The notes under the pieces: generated by a model
Database searches by the model: none
Told to the model about the DNA's origin: nothing
Seen by the model: the letters and a program-made list of their open reading frames with translations, nothing else
Assembly: GCF_037893015.1 (NCBI RefSeq)
Contig: NC_133666.1
Span: forward strand, 620,229,156-620,293,155
DNA from: Macrotis lagotis
Lineage: Eukaryota; Chordata; Mammalia; Peramelemorphia; Peramelidae
Direction of reading: 5' to 3'
Length of the DNA stretch: 64,000 nucleotides
Position numbers and translations under genes: made by a program
Part shown: one piece after another, positions 10,901 to 22,900 of the stretch
Layout: each line of letters begins with the position of its first letter
How positions within the stretch are numbered: position 1 is the first letter of the stretch

Positions 10901-13900
10901 CTCCAAGAAAAATAGAAATTGGGCTCAGGCTATGACAGAGCTCAAGAAAGACTTTGAAAATCAAATGAGGGAGTTAGAAGAAAAACTGGGAAAAGAAAGG
11001 AGAGAGATGCAGGAAAAACATGAAAATGAAGTCAGCAGCCTAGTCAAGGAAATCCAAAAAAATGCTGAAGAAAATAGCATGCTAAAAACCAGCTTAGGTC
11101 AAATGGATAAAACAGTTCAAAAAGTTATTGAAGAGAAGAATGCTTTAAAAAGCAAAATTGGCCAGATGGAAAAAGAGATAAGAAAACTCTCTGAGGAGAA
11201 CAAATCCTTCAGACAAAGAATAGAATTCAGGGAGATTGATGAATTTACCAGAAATCAGGGATCAATACTTCAAAACCAAAAAAATGAAAAATTAGAAGAA
11301 AATGTGAAATATCTCATTGAAAAAACAACTGATATGGAAAACAGACTTAGGAAAGATAATTTAAAAATTATTGGAATACCTGAAAGTCATGATCAGGAAA
11401 AGAACCTTGACATCATTTTCAAAGAATTACTACAGGAAAATTGCCCTGATATTCTAGAAGCAGAGGGCAAAATAGAAATGGAGAGAATCCACCGATCCCC
11501 CCAAGAAAGAGATCCCAAAAAACCAACCCCTAGGAATATTATAGCCAAGTTCCAGAACTCCCAAGTCAAAGAGAAAATATTACAAGCAGCCAGAAGGACA
11601 CAATTCAAATATCATGGAGCTGCAGTCGGGATCACACAGGACTTAGCAGCAGCTACATTGGAAGCTCGTAGGGCTTGGAATATAATATACCGGAAGGCAA
11701 AAGAGCTTAGAATGCAACCGAGAATCAACTACCCAGCAAAAATGAATGTCCTCTTCCAGGGAAAAAGATGGACTTTCAATGAACCAGGGAAATTTCAAAT
11801 GTTCCTTTTGGAATGGCCAGAGCTGAACAGAAGGTTTGATCTTTAGATACAGGACTCAGGTGAAGCATAGAGATTGGAGGAAAGGGGGAAAATATGAGGG
11901 ACTTAATGATGAACTGCATGTATTCCTGCATAGAAAAATGACACTGACAATACTCATATGAACCTTCTCAGTTAATAGAGCAGGTAGAGGGAGCTTTTGT
12001 AGTTGAAGCACAGGAGAAAGCTGAATTCGAAGATAAAACATGGAGTAAAAATGGAGTCAGTAGAAAAAAAGGAAATATAATGGGAGAAAGAAAGAGAAGG
12101 GGAATAGGCCAAGATATTTCATATAATAAGATTTTTCTTTATGACAACGAGCTACTGCAATGATATGGAAGAGGGGAAGGCAAGGGGGAATGAGGGAATC
12201 TTTGCTCTCATCAGAGGTGGCTACGAGAGGAAACAACATATATACTCAATGGTATAGACATCTGGAGTAAGAAGGAGGAGGGCAGAGGGAAGGGGTGGGG
12301 ATGTGAGTGATGGAGGAGAGGATGGACCATGGGGGGAGAGTGGTCAGATATAACACATTTTCTTTTTTACTTATTGCAAGGGGCTGGGATTGGATGGCCT
12401 GTCCGGGACCATAGGGTCAGGTGGATGCTGGGCCTAAGGGGTGGTATAGGGGCTCAGGGCCTCTTGGCCCCAGGGCCAGGGATCTGTCTGCTGCGCCACT
12501 CAGCTACCCTACAGCAGAGTCAGAGTGAAAGGAGAGAGAAAAATATAGTACATGGTAGTGGAGAAATACTAAAGGAGGGAGTTGCGATCAGCAATGGCAA
12601 CAGTGGAAAAATATGGAAGTAACTTTTACCATGGACTTATCATAAAGAATGTGATCCACCCGTGACAGACTTGGTGGTGTTAGAACAAAGACTGAAGCAC
12701 ATTTTTGGTTATTATTATTTGGGGGAGGGTGCTGGGCAAGTGGGTCTGGGTGGCCTGCCTGGGGCCACATAGCAGGGTGATCTTTGGGTGTCTGAGGCCA
12801 GATTTGGACCCGGGTGCTCCTGGCTCAAGGGCCAATGTTCTGTCCACCACCTAGCCACCCTTACTATTATTACTATTTTATTTTATTTTGGGTCTTTTTT
12901 TTCTTTCTTTTTTTTGGTTTTTGCAGGGCAGCAGGGTTTGGGTGGCTTGCATGTCATACGGCTGGGTGATTGTTGGGTGTACGGGGCCGGATGTGGGCTC
13001 GGGTACTTGAGGCTCCAGGGCTGGTGCTCCGTGCACTGCGCCACCTGGCCATACCTACAATTATTACTATTATTTTTTTTTTAATTTTAATTTTTTTCTC
13101 TCCCCTTTACTTTATCGCTCAAGTGAGTCTATATTTGGGGGGAAGGGGGTATTTTGTTTACTCTTAAACAAGAATATTTTATTAATGTATAAAAAAAATT
13201 GTACAAAATGAGAATAAATAAATATTAAATATAAAAAAAGAAAGTAGAAAACTGGGGAAAACATTTTACAGCAAGTATCTCTGATAAAACCATCATTTTT
13301 CAAATACATAGAGAACTGAATCAAATTTATAATACAAGTCATTTCCCAATTGATAAATGATCAATGGAAATGAACAGGTAGCTTTCAGAAAAAGAATTCT
13401 AAACTATACTCAGAAGAAAAAAAGTCAAATTTACTATTAGAGAAATGTAGATTAAGACAAATTTGAGTTACCATCTCACAACTGTCATATTGCTAATATG
13501 ACAAAAGAAAAATGACAAATGTTGGAGAGAATGTGGGAAAACTGAGAATAAAATTTACTGCTATTAGAGTTGTAAAGTGATACAACTGTTTTGGATCAAT
13601 AGCCCTTAAGAGCTATTATACTGTGTATAACCTCTGATCCAAGCAATACCACTACTACTAAATCTGTATTCCAAAGATACCCAAAGAGAGGAAAGGAGAA
13701 AAGAACTTATTTATACAAAAATATTTAGAGCACTCTTTTTGTGTTAGCAAAAAACTGGGAATTTGGGGATGCCCATCAGTGGAAGAATGGTTAAGTTCTG
13801 GTATATGATTGTGATAGAATACTACTATACTATAAAAATGGACAAGCAGGATGTTTTCAGAAAAACCTGAAAAGGCTTACATGAACTTTTGAAATGAGCA

Positions 13901-16900
13901 GACTCAGGAGAACATTGTATACAGTAATAGCAGTACTGTACAATGATCAACCATGAAAGACTTGGCCATTCTCAACAATACAAAAATCCAAGGCAATTCT
14001 AGAGAACCTGTGATGAAAAATGCTTTCCACCTCTAGAGAAAAGAACTGATGGAATCTGAATGCAGATCAAAGCAAATGGGTTTTTTTGGAACTTTATTTC
14101 TTTTTTTTCTATTCTCTTTCACAACATGTCTAATATGGAAATGTTTGCATGACTGCACATGTATAACCTTCATCAAATTGTTTTCTCAATAATAGGGGAG
14201 AAGAAGGGTGAGAGAATTTGGAACTCCAAATTGTAAAAACAAAGTTTAAAAATTGTTTTTGCATGTAATTGGGAAAAAATAGCATTTAAAAAATTTTAAA
14301 AACTTGAATTATATAAAGAGCAATGGGGCAGAGCCAAGATGGCTCCAACCCCCAAAAAAGGATGGCTCTAGCCAGAATTTAGAGGGACAGAACCCACAGA
14401 AAGACTGAGAGGGTAAGGGAAGTCTGCAGCTCTCCCTGGGAGTAGGACTCTGCTGTTTGTCTACACTCATATATTTCAGTTTGGGCTTTCATACTAAACA
14501 ATCAAGCTGGATCTCTCCTTATAGCCCCAGGGCAGAGGGTAGTGCTGTGGTCATCTACATATCAAAGCACAGGCTCCTTCCTATGTCCTGTCTTACCATC
14601 TCTGGGGGTGCAGACTGCTTTCTCTCAATTCTCCTTGCAGATTTTGCGGCTGTGCTCCTCACTCCACACTCACCCAGGTGCAGCAGAGTTCTCTGCCCAC
14701 CCCTGCAAGCTGTTGCCTGTGATCGCTGGGCTGCGGCCTTGGCTTTTTTTCCAACCCCTGGTCCTGGTGAAACACACCTTTTCTGTGGAACTTCTAAGTT
14801 ATTTTGGACTGGGAAAATGTATCACTCAGTCTTTCTGTGGGTTCTGCCCCTCTAAATTTTGGCTAGAGCCATCCTTTTTGGGGGGTTGGGTGGGGGTCAG
14901 AGTTCTCAGGAAATGCTGCCTTTACACCGCCATCTTGGCTCTGCCCCATTGCTCTTTATATAATTCAAGTTTTTAAAAATTTTTTAATGCTATTTTTTTC
15001 ACAATTACATGCAAAAACAATTTTTAACCTTTGTTTTTACAATTTGGAGTTCCAAATTCTCTCACCCTTCTTCTCCCCTATTATTGAGAAAACAATTTGA
15101 TGAAGGTTATACATGTGCAGTCATGCAAACATTTCCATATTAGACATGTTGTGAAAGAGAATAGAAAAAAAAGAAATAAAGTTCCAAAAAAACCCATTTG
15201 CTTTGATCTGCATTCAGATTCCATCAGTTCTTTTCTCTAGAGGTGGAAAGCATTTTTCATCACAGGTTCTCTAGAATTGCCTTGGATTTTTGTATTGTTG
15301 AGAATAGCTAAGTCTTTCATGGTTGATCATTGTACAGTATAGCTATTACTGTATATAGAGTTCTCCTGAGTCTGCTCATTTCAAAAGTTCATGTAAGCCT
15401 TTTCAGGTTTTTCTGAAAGCATCCTGCTTGTCCATTTTTATAGTATAGTAGTATTCTATCACAATCATATACCAGAACTTAACCATTCTTCCACTGATGG
15501 ACATCCCCAAATTTCCAGTTTTTTGCTAACACAAAAAGAGTGCTCTAAATATTTTTGTATAAATAGGTTCTTTTCTCCTTTCCTCTCTTTGGGTATCTTT
15601 GGAATACAGATTTAGTAGTGGTGGTATTGCTTGGATCAGAGGTTATACACAGTATAATAGCTCTTAAGGGCTATTAATCCAAAACAGTTGGATCACTTTA
15701 TAATTCCAATAGCAGTAAATTTTATTCTCAGTTTTCCCACATTCTCTCCAACATTTGTCATTTTTCTTTCGTCATATTAGCAATATGATAGTTGTGAGAT
15801 GGTAACTCAAATTTGTCTTAATCTACATTTCTCTAATAGTAAATTTGAGCATTTTTTTTCTCTTGAGTATAGATAGTTTAGATTTCTTTTTCTGAAAGCT
15901 ACCTGTTCATTTTCCATTGATCATTTATCAATTGGGAAATGACTTGTATTATAAATTTGATTCAGTTTTCTATGTATTTGAAAAATGATGGTTTTATCAG
16001 AGATACTTGCTGTAAAATGTTTTCCCCAGTTTTCTATTTTCCTTCCAATCTTGGATGCATTCATTTTATTTGTGCAATTAATTTAATATAATCAAAATTA
16101 CTGGGCGGCTAGGTGGCACAGTGGATAAAGCACTGGCCTTGGAGTCAGGAGTACCTGGGTTCAAATCTGGCCTCAGACACTTAATAATTACCTAGCTGTG
16201 TGGCCTTGGGCAAGCCACTTAAACCCATTTGCCTTGCAAAAACCTAAAAAAAAAAATACCCATCTTACTTGCCATAATTCTCTATCTTTTGTTTGGTAAT
16301 AAATTCTTTCCTTAACTATACATCTGATAGGTAAATGATTTTTTGATCTAATTTGCTTTTGGCATCGCCCTTTATGTCTAAATCTTGTACCCATTTTGAC
16401 CTTATCTTGATAAATGGTAAAAGACATTGGTCTGTACCTAATGTCTGCCATACTGCTTTCCAGTTTTCCCATCAGTTTTTGTGAAATATTGAGTTCTTGT
16501 CTCAAAAAACTAGATCTCTGTGTTTATCAAGCAAGATTACCCTGTATTGTAATATCTATCTTATTCCTCTGATCCATTCCTCTGTTTTTTTTGCCAGTAT
16601 CATATTCTTTTGATGATTACTGCTTTGTAATAGTTTGTAAGCCATTTCTTTCACTTTTTTTTAATTAATGGCTTTGATATCATGACCTTTTGTTCTTCAG
16701 ATGAATTTTGTTATTACTTTTTCTAGCTGTATAAAATAAATCCTTGGTAGTTTGCTTGGAATGGCACTGAATAAGTAAATCAAGTAGAATTGTCTTTTTT
16801 ATTATATTTACTCAGCCTAACCTTAAGTAATTAATATTTTTCTGGTTGTTTAGATCTGATGGTATTTGTGTGAAAAGTGTTTTGTAATTGTGTTCATACA

Positions 16901-19900
16901 GTTTGTGGGATTATCTTAACAAGTAGATTCTCAAGTATTTTATATTATCTACAGTTATTTTAAATGGAATTTCTCCTTCAGTCTCTTGATGCTGGAATTT
17001 ATTGGCAGTATATAGAAATTCTGATGATTTCTGTGGATTTATTTTATATCATACAACCTTTATTGATAGCTCACTTTTAATTCTTCAGGGACAGTTGTAG
17101 TCCATATGTTGCTGCCACATAGAAACACAACTAGAACGATGATATTAAAAAGATGGAACTTTGCTATTATGGGAAAGTTGGGGAGTCATCAAAGCAGCTT
17201 TGCAATTATATGCAATCCATATATGTGGTCCAAATGATTCTCTTGTTCAACTCTGGCCTCAACTTCTTGATCATTTCCACTCTTTGTCACAGATATAGAT
17301 ATTTGGTTGGATCTATGGGATAGGTCTCCAATGTATACTGTGATCTAAATAGTAGACATCCTGCATCCACTTGGCTCCTCTTGCTCTTTCCTGTGTGGGT
17401 GGTCAGATCCCTTTTTACGAACTTCTACAATGTTCCAGGACTTGATACAGTCAGTACATTCTCATCAGCAACTGGAATATCTCAAATCCCTCTTCAACTT
17501 GTACTCCTGACAAACTCTTCTTCACCACAGTGATGCATGCCTTTGATGTTCTTCTAATTTTATGCCTCACATGATGTTTATGATCCTGTTGAACAGGATT
17601 ATTTCTGTTTTATAATTTCAAAAATAATTTTGATGGTAGAATGAAGGGATTTGTTGAAAGAGAGCCTATATGGTAGCATTTTGGTCTACTGAATGAAATA
17701 TTTTTTCATAATCATGAAATTATTCCCTACATTTTTAAATTTATTGTGAAATGTTAAAAATGAATGTGATTTATTTTTGAGTATCACTCATGAAAGCCAG
17801 ATTGTTCCCTTCTACTGCCCTCTTGGAATAGCCACTCATTAAAATTTTGTATAGACACACTGACATAAAAGTCAGTAATTATATTCTCTCATCAGCTGTT
17901 TTTCAGTATTAATGAAGGCCAAAGATTTTCCCACACCTTTAATAACTTTCCTTCCTTCCAATATATTTTATATATGTCAATCACTTGATGTCCTCAAAAT
18001 TGTGTTGCCTCTGGCACTGATCTCTTTCATATATATGTATATATGTATATATACATATATGTATATATGTATATATGTATATATATGAAAGAAAAACTGC
18101 TTTTCCTTTCTTTGTTCTTCTTAGTCTTATTTCTGCAAGTCCCTAATAAGCACCATAATAGTAGGTCTAAATGTGTTGTTTCCTCTCTCCTTGATGAAAA
18201 AGAGAATATTATAATTGATTTTTACCTGTTTTAATTTTTCTTCTCTTCATATTCCTTCCATTTTAATGCTTGATTCCTCTTATGGTATCCTCACTTCACT
18301 GGCTACTTTGCCATGCTTTCTTTAAATTAGTTTTTATCTAAACTACAGGAATCTTTTCTACTTTAAGAGACAACACTTCAAAATTTCTCATCATTCTTTG
18401 TGAGATTTTTTTTCAAAATCTATTTTTCTATTCCAATGTTGCCTTTGGCAGTCATCTCTCTCCATTTCTATGTTCTCGATCTTGTTTTTGCAATTAATTT
18501 ACAATGTTTAAGCTTCTAAATGAAATTATTATGATTGATGTATCATTTTTGTTGTTTGTCATTTTTTGATTGCTAATTATATACTTGTTTCAGGATTGAT
18601 TTATTTTGCTTATATATCATATTTTTTCCTCATTATTATTATTTGACTTGGTTATTTGTTTGTTTATAACTAATCCTAATCTTAGTTCAAAGTAAGTGTT
18701 CTTTATATAAAAGTAAAAGATTTCCACACAAACTACAGGGCTTTGGTATCTTATTCCTTCTTCCTCTTGGTCAGCTAGCAATTATTAAGTTCCTGCTATA
18801 TGTTAGACCCTGGACTGAACCTGGGAAATACAAAAAAAATAAATAGACCAGGCTCTCTGAACTCACATTCAAATAGGAAAACACCATTCAAACAGCTATC
18901 TACAAACAAGATATGTATGATATAAATTGGGGACAGTCTTATAGGGAAGGTACTAAGATTAAGGAAAACTGGGAAAGACTGCTTGCAGAAAGAAGGAATT
19001 TAGCTGAAACTTGGAGAAAAGCCTAGGAAGCCAGGAGGAAGGGGATTCTAGGTATGGGGAACTGGGAGAGATCCAATGAAAACTCTTGGGAGTTTGAGCA
19101 AGTGTTGGGAAACAAGGTCAAAGCCCCTGGATTGAATAGTATAAAGAGGAGCCACTGGATTGAAGACTATATGGAGGGGTGGCTAGGTGGTACAGTGGAT
19201 AGAGCACCAGCCTTGGAGTCAGGAGTACCTTAGTTCAAATCTGGCCTCAGACACATAATAATGACCTAGCTGTGTGGCCTTGGGCAAGCCACTTAACCCC
19301 ATTGCCTGGCAAAAATTAAAAAAAAAATAGAAAGGCAGAAAGAGGCCAGGTTCGGAAGGGCTTTGAAAACAAACAAGTTTTTCATTTTAACTTAGAAATG
19401 ACTAAGAACCTCAGGGAAGTGACTTGATTGTACCTGTATTTCAGGGAGATCACTTTGGCAGTGCAGTAGAGGGTGGATCAGAGTGGGCAGAGATTGATGA
19501 CAGGTAGATCAACATGAGCCGTATTTCCATTCATGAACATCTTTTTTGCAAATACTCTTTGTTGTTATACCTAATACGATGTCCAACTATCCTATGGAGT
19601 GAGTTTCTTGTTCCCTTTGGACATAGGTAAAATCTTTCTCTACCAGCTCTTCTCTTTGTTTTTCTACCAATGATTCTGGAGCCCTCCTTCCATTTAGCTG
19701 CGGCTTTTTGAGATGGATGCTCAGCATTTCCAACAGAATCCATTCATTAGTCCTGGGTCAAGGATTTTACATTTAGATGACAGTGTTGAAACTTATCTGA
19801 AAATTGTGATTCTTAGCAGGCTGCCTTTTCACATGATAAAAGCAACAAGTTTTTCTTAAATTTTTACTTAAAGGGGCGGCTAGGTGGCGCAGTGGATAGA

Positions 19901-22900
19901 GCACCAGCCCTGGAGTCAGGAGTACCTGAGTTCAAATCTGGCCTCAGACACATAATAATGACCTAGCTGTATGGCCTTGGGCAAGCCACTTAACTCCATT
20001 TGCCTTGCAAAAACCTAAAAAAAAAAAAAGCTCTTAATAGATAATAGGTAATACAAATAAAAGACAGTCCCTGCCCTCAAGGTGCTTACATTCTAATATA
20101 AAACACTAAACATATAAGTTGAAAAATGGAGGGAAATATCTTCCTGAAAGTACCTGGTACTGGGATCTGGAAAGTCTAAAATGAAGACAGGCAGCTCAGT
20201 GGTGTGGTAAATAAGAGTGCTGATTCTGGAGTCAAGATACTGAGTTCAAATCTGGCCTCAGGATCCCACTAGGTGTGTGGCCCTGGACAAGGGTCATCTA
20301 TCTGCCACAGTTTCCTCAAATATAAAATGGGGGGGGGTCCAAATAGCATCTACTTCTTAAAATTGTTGTGAGGAACAAATGAAATAATATCTGTAAAAGG
20401 CTTTGCGCTTATTTAATTATTTAATGAAGATTATGGAGGAACCTTTCCATCAGAAGGAGAGACCCCAGGGCCTTGGGCATCCATTCAAAGTATGAATTTC
20501 AGGGATGGAGTGGATATCCAGGATGAAAAGGTTTCTGAGATAGGCTAGAAAAAGTCTGGCATGTAATGTTGAGAGAATCTAAAGGAGACTGCCCAGGATT
20601 CTTAAGTTTCATTGGTTCTTTGTGGCTAAAAGTTCTTCACTGTGCCTCTTGGTTAGTCATACTGAGTGGAATCTTAGGTTGGTCTTAGAAGCAACATGTA
20701 AATAATGTTGATGTATAATTTATTTAAATTATAAGATTAATGTAACACTATATATATAATATATACAATATATAATAAATACAATTATAAAATCATATTT
20801 AAGTTACATAGCAACTTTTGAGTCTGGAGGTGCAATTAGAGTCAGGAAGATGATCTGAGTTCAAAGTCTACCTTAGATATCTAATAGCAGCATGAACCTG
20901 AGCAAGTCACTTAACCTTTCTATGCATCAGTTTTCTAATCCGTAAAATGGGAGACATAATAGTACCTACCTCATAGGCTTATTTTTTATGAGGAATAAAT
21001 GAGATTGTAATTTTCCCCCCAAGAACCCTATTTGGTGCTTTTATCCATTTTTCCATATGAAATCTCTTGATTTATTCACTTAATATAAAAAATGGATTTT
21101 TAGAATTTCCACAGCCATGTTTACAAATAGTAGAATTTTCATCTCTTTTCAATTGTCTCTCATATATCTTTTTCATGACACTGTTGTTGAAATTTCTAGT
21201 GGAATAAAAGTGGCAACAGCTTTGCTTGATCCTTTTTTTTAAATAGATTTGTAGGGGCAGCTAGGTCGTTCAGTGGATAGAGCAGCACCGGCCCTGAAGT
21301 CAGGGGTACCTGAGTTCAAATCCGGCTTCAGACACTTAATAATTACCTAGCAGTATGGCCTTGGGCAAGCCACTTAACCCTATTTGCCTTGCAAAATCCT
21401 AAAAATAAAATAAAATAGGTTTGTAGCTAATGTTTCTCCATTGAGAATAATGTTGACTTAAGTTCAAGCTCAAACTTTTTATTAGAGTAAGGAAAAATTC
21501 CTTTATTCTTTTTTTTTTTTAATTTTGGATATATATGAATGAATGGATGCTGATTTTTATCAAAGGCCTTCTCTTCATCTCTTGATTCAGAGAATATTTT
21601 TTAATAATGAACTGATAAACCCTAATTGATCAGAGCAAATAACTTTTTTGATTCATGCTTTTGAGCTGTTCCTAAAATTTCTTTTAGGATATATTTTCAT
21701 CAACAGTTATCAAAGTGGGGACAGCTGGGTGACACAGTGGATAGAGCACTGAGCTTGGAATCAAGAGGACCTGAGTTCAAATCTACCCTCAAACACATAA
21801 TAATTACCTATGTGACTTTGGTTAAATCACTTAACTCCATTGCCTTGCAAAAAAATAATAATAATAATAAAATAAAAAAATGAAATAAAATAAAAAACAT
21901 TTATCAAAGAGATCTCTAGTTTTCAACATTGTTTGTGATATTAAATCAAATTGCTTCATAGAATCCCAGCTCTTTCTTATTTTGACCACAAATTCAGTCA
22001 AATATATTACCCCAATTAGATATGATGTTCATAAAGTTGTTCCAGCATTGTATGAGAGCTTTGTTGATGATATTCCTTATTCTGAAATTGATTTTTTGAA
22101 GTTGTCGGTATGGGTGTTCTATACTTTTGCAAATCATCATTTATTTCACTTTAACTCTCTAATGAATTAGTATAAAGTAAAAATGATAAAAAAAATAAAA
22201 ATTTCTGTTGTCATTGTTTCCTTTCTTATTTTGATAATTTGTGTTTTTTCTTTCTTTATCATGTTATTTGTGGTTCATCATTCATTTCATTTATTTTTTC
22301 AGGTCAGTTGTTTGCTTCCTTCAAAGTTCTCAAGTGTTTTTATTTTTATTCCTTTAGTTGATATAAATTTACCTCTGAAAATCCTCAAAAGCCTTTGCTC
22401 CTCATAGATTTGATATGAAGTGTTTTTTTATTTTCCTTATCTGATAGTCTGTTCTTTTCTGAATTTACTCCCTTAAGTTATTTTTTCTTTTTACACTATA
22501 GTCCAAAAAACTGGGGTTAGTACAGTTTGCTGAGAATATAATCATTTGTTTGTTAAAGATTTGTGTGCAGTCAACAGAAAAAGATGAGCACTCCTCCTTT
22601 TCCATTTAGTTCTCATCAAATATCTGTTCCTTCTTTTTGAAATCATCATCTGGACTCAAATGAATAGAGTTCTGGGCCTGGGATCAGGAAGACCTGGGTT
22701 CAGATGTGACCTCAGACACATGCTACCTGTGTGACCCTGGGCAAGTCACTTAACCACTATCTGCCTCAGTTTCCACCACTGTAAAATGGGGGTTATAATA
22801 TCACCTCCCTCCAGGGTCATTATGAGGATCGAATGAGAGTATATGGGTGCAGCATTTGGCATAATACATAATTCTACATCATAGTAGATGTTTAGTAAAT

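Larger units (their letters stand above)
10528..13244 (+). mobile_element. HAL1-like (half-L1) retrotransposon with intact ORF1
   Basis: A 2717-bp insertion flanked by the 14-bp direct repeat TAGAAAACTGGGGA (10514-10527 and 13245-13258). The mirror arm at 16030 shows the empty site. It has a GC-rich 5' leader, ORF1 at 10785-11846, no ORF2, a long 3' region, and an A-rich end with AATAAATAAATATT and seven A. ORF1 without ORF2 is the definition of HAL1 elements, which need another L1 for reverse transcriptase. It inserted in sense with RECQL4 in intron 3. Confidence 0.87.
10251..14409. repeat. Left arm of a large inverted repeat (split by a HAL1-like insertion)
   Basis: Read in reverse, 10251-10513 plus 13245-14409 matches 14825-16256 in order: SINE, L1 ORF2 end, L1 3' UTR, the AT-rich tail and an L1 5' end. 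Removing the HAL1-like element and one copy of its target duplication leaves about 1428 bp against 1432 bp on the right. In the L1 tail I compared by eye, differences were only a few per hundred bases; the SINE portion is more diverged. Confidence 0.9.
21015..22560 (-). mobile_element. L1 ORF2 remnant, antisense, with two nested SINEs
   Basis: GGATGCTGATTTTTATCAAA and neighbouring sequence match the well-known antisense L1 ORF2 region. It is broken by stops and SINEs at 21255 and 21717. Confidence 0.65.

Noticed and set aside
10785..11846. Novel coiled-coil host gene
   Set aside because: The RRM and [12 protein letters not shown] C-terminal motif identify it as L1 ORF1 inside a retrotransposon with target duplications.
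14457..14976. 132- and 144-codon open frames in the palindrome spacer
   Set aside because: They are antisense to L1 5'UTR sequence and show no domain; overlapping frames point to composition.
19874..20029. tRNA gene
   Set aside because: A and B boxes are present, but the sequence is the dispersed SINE with a poly(A) end and no cloverleaf acceptor stem.
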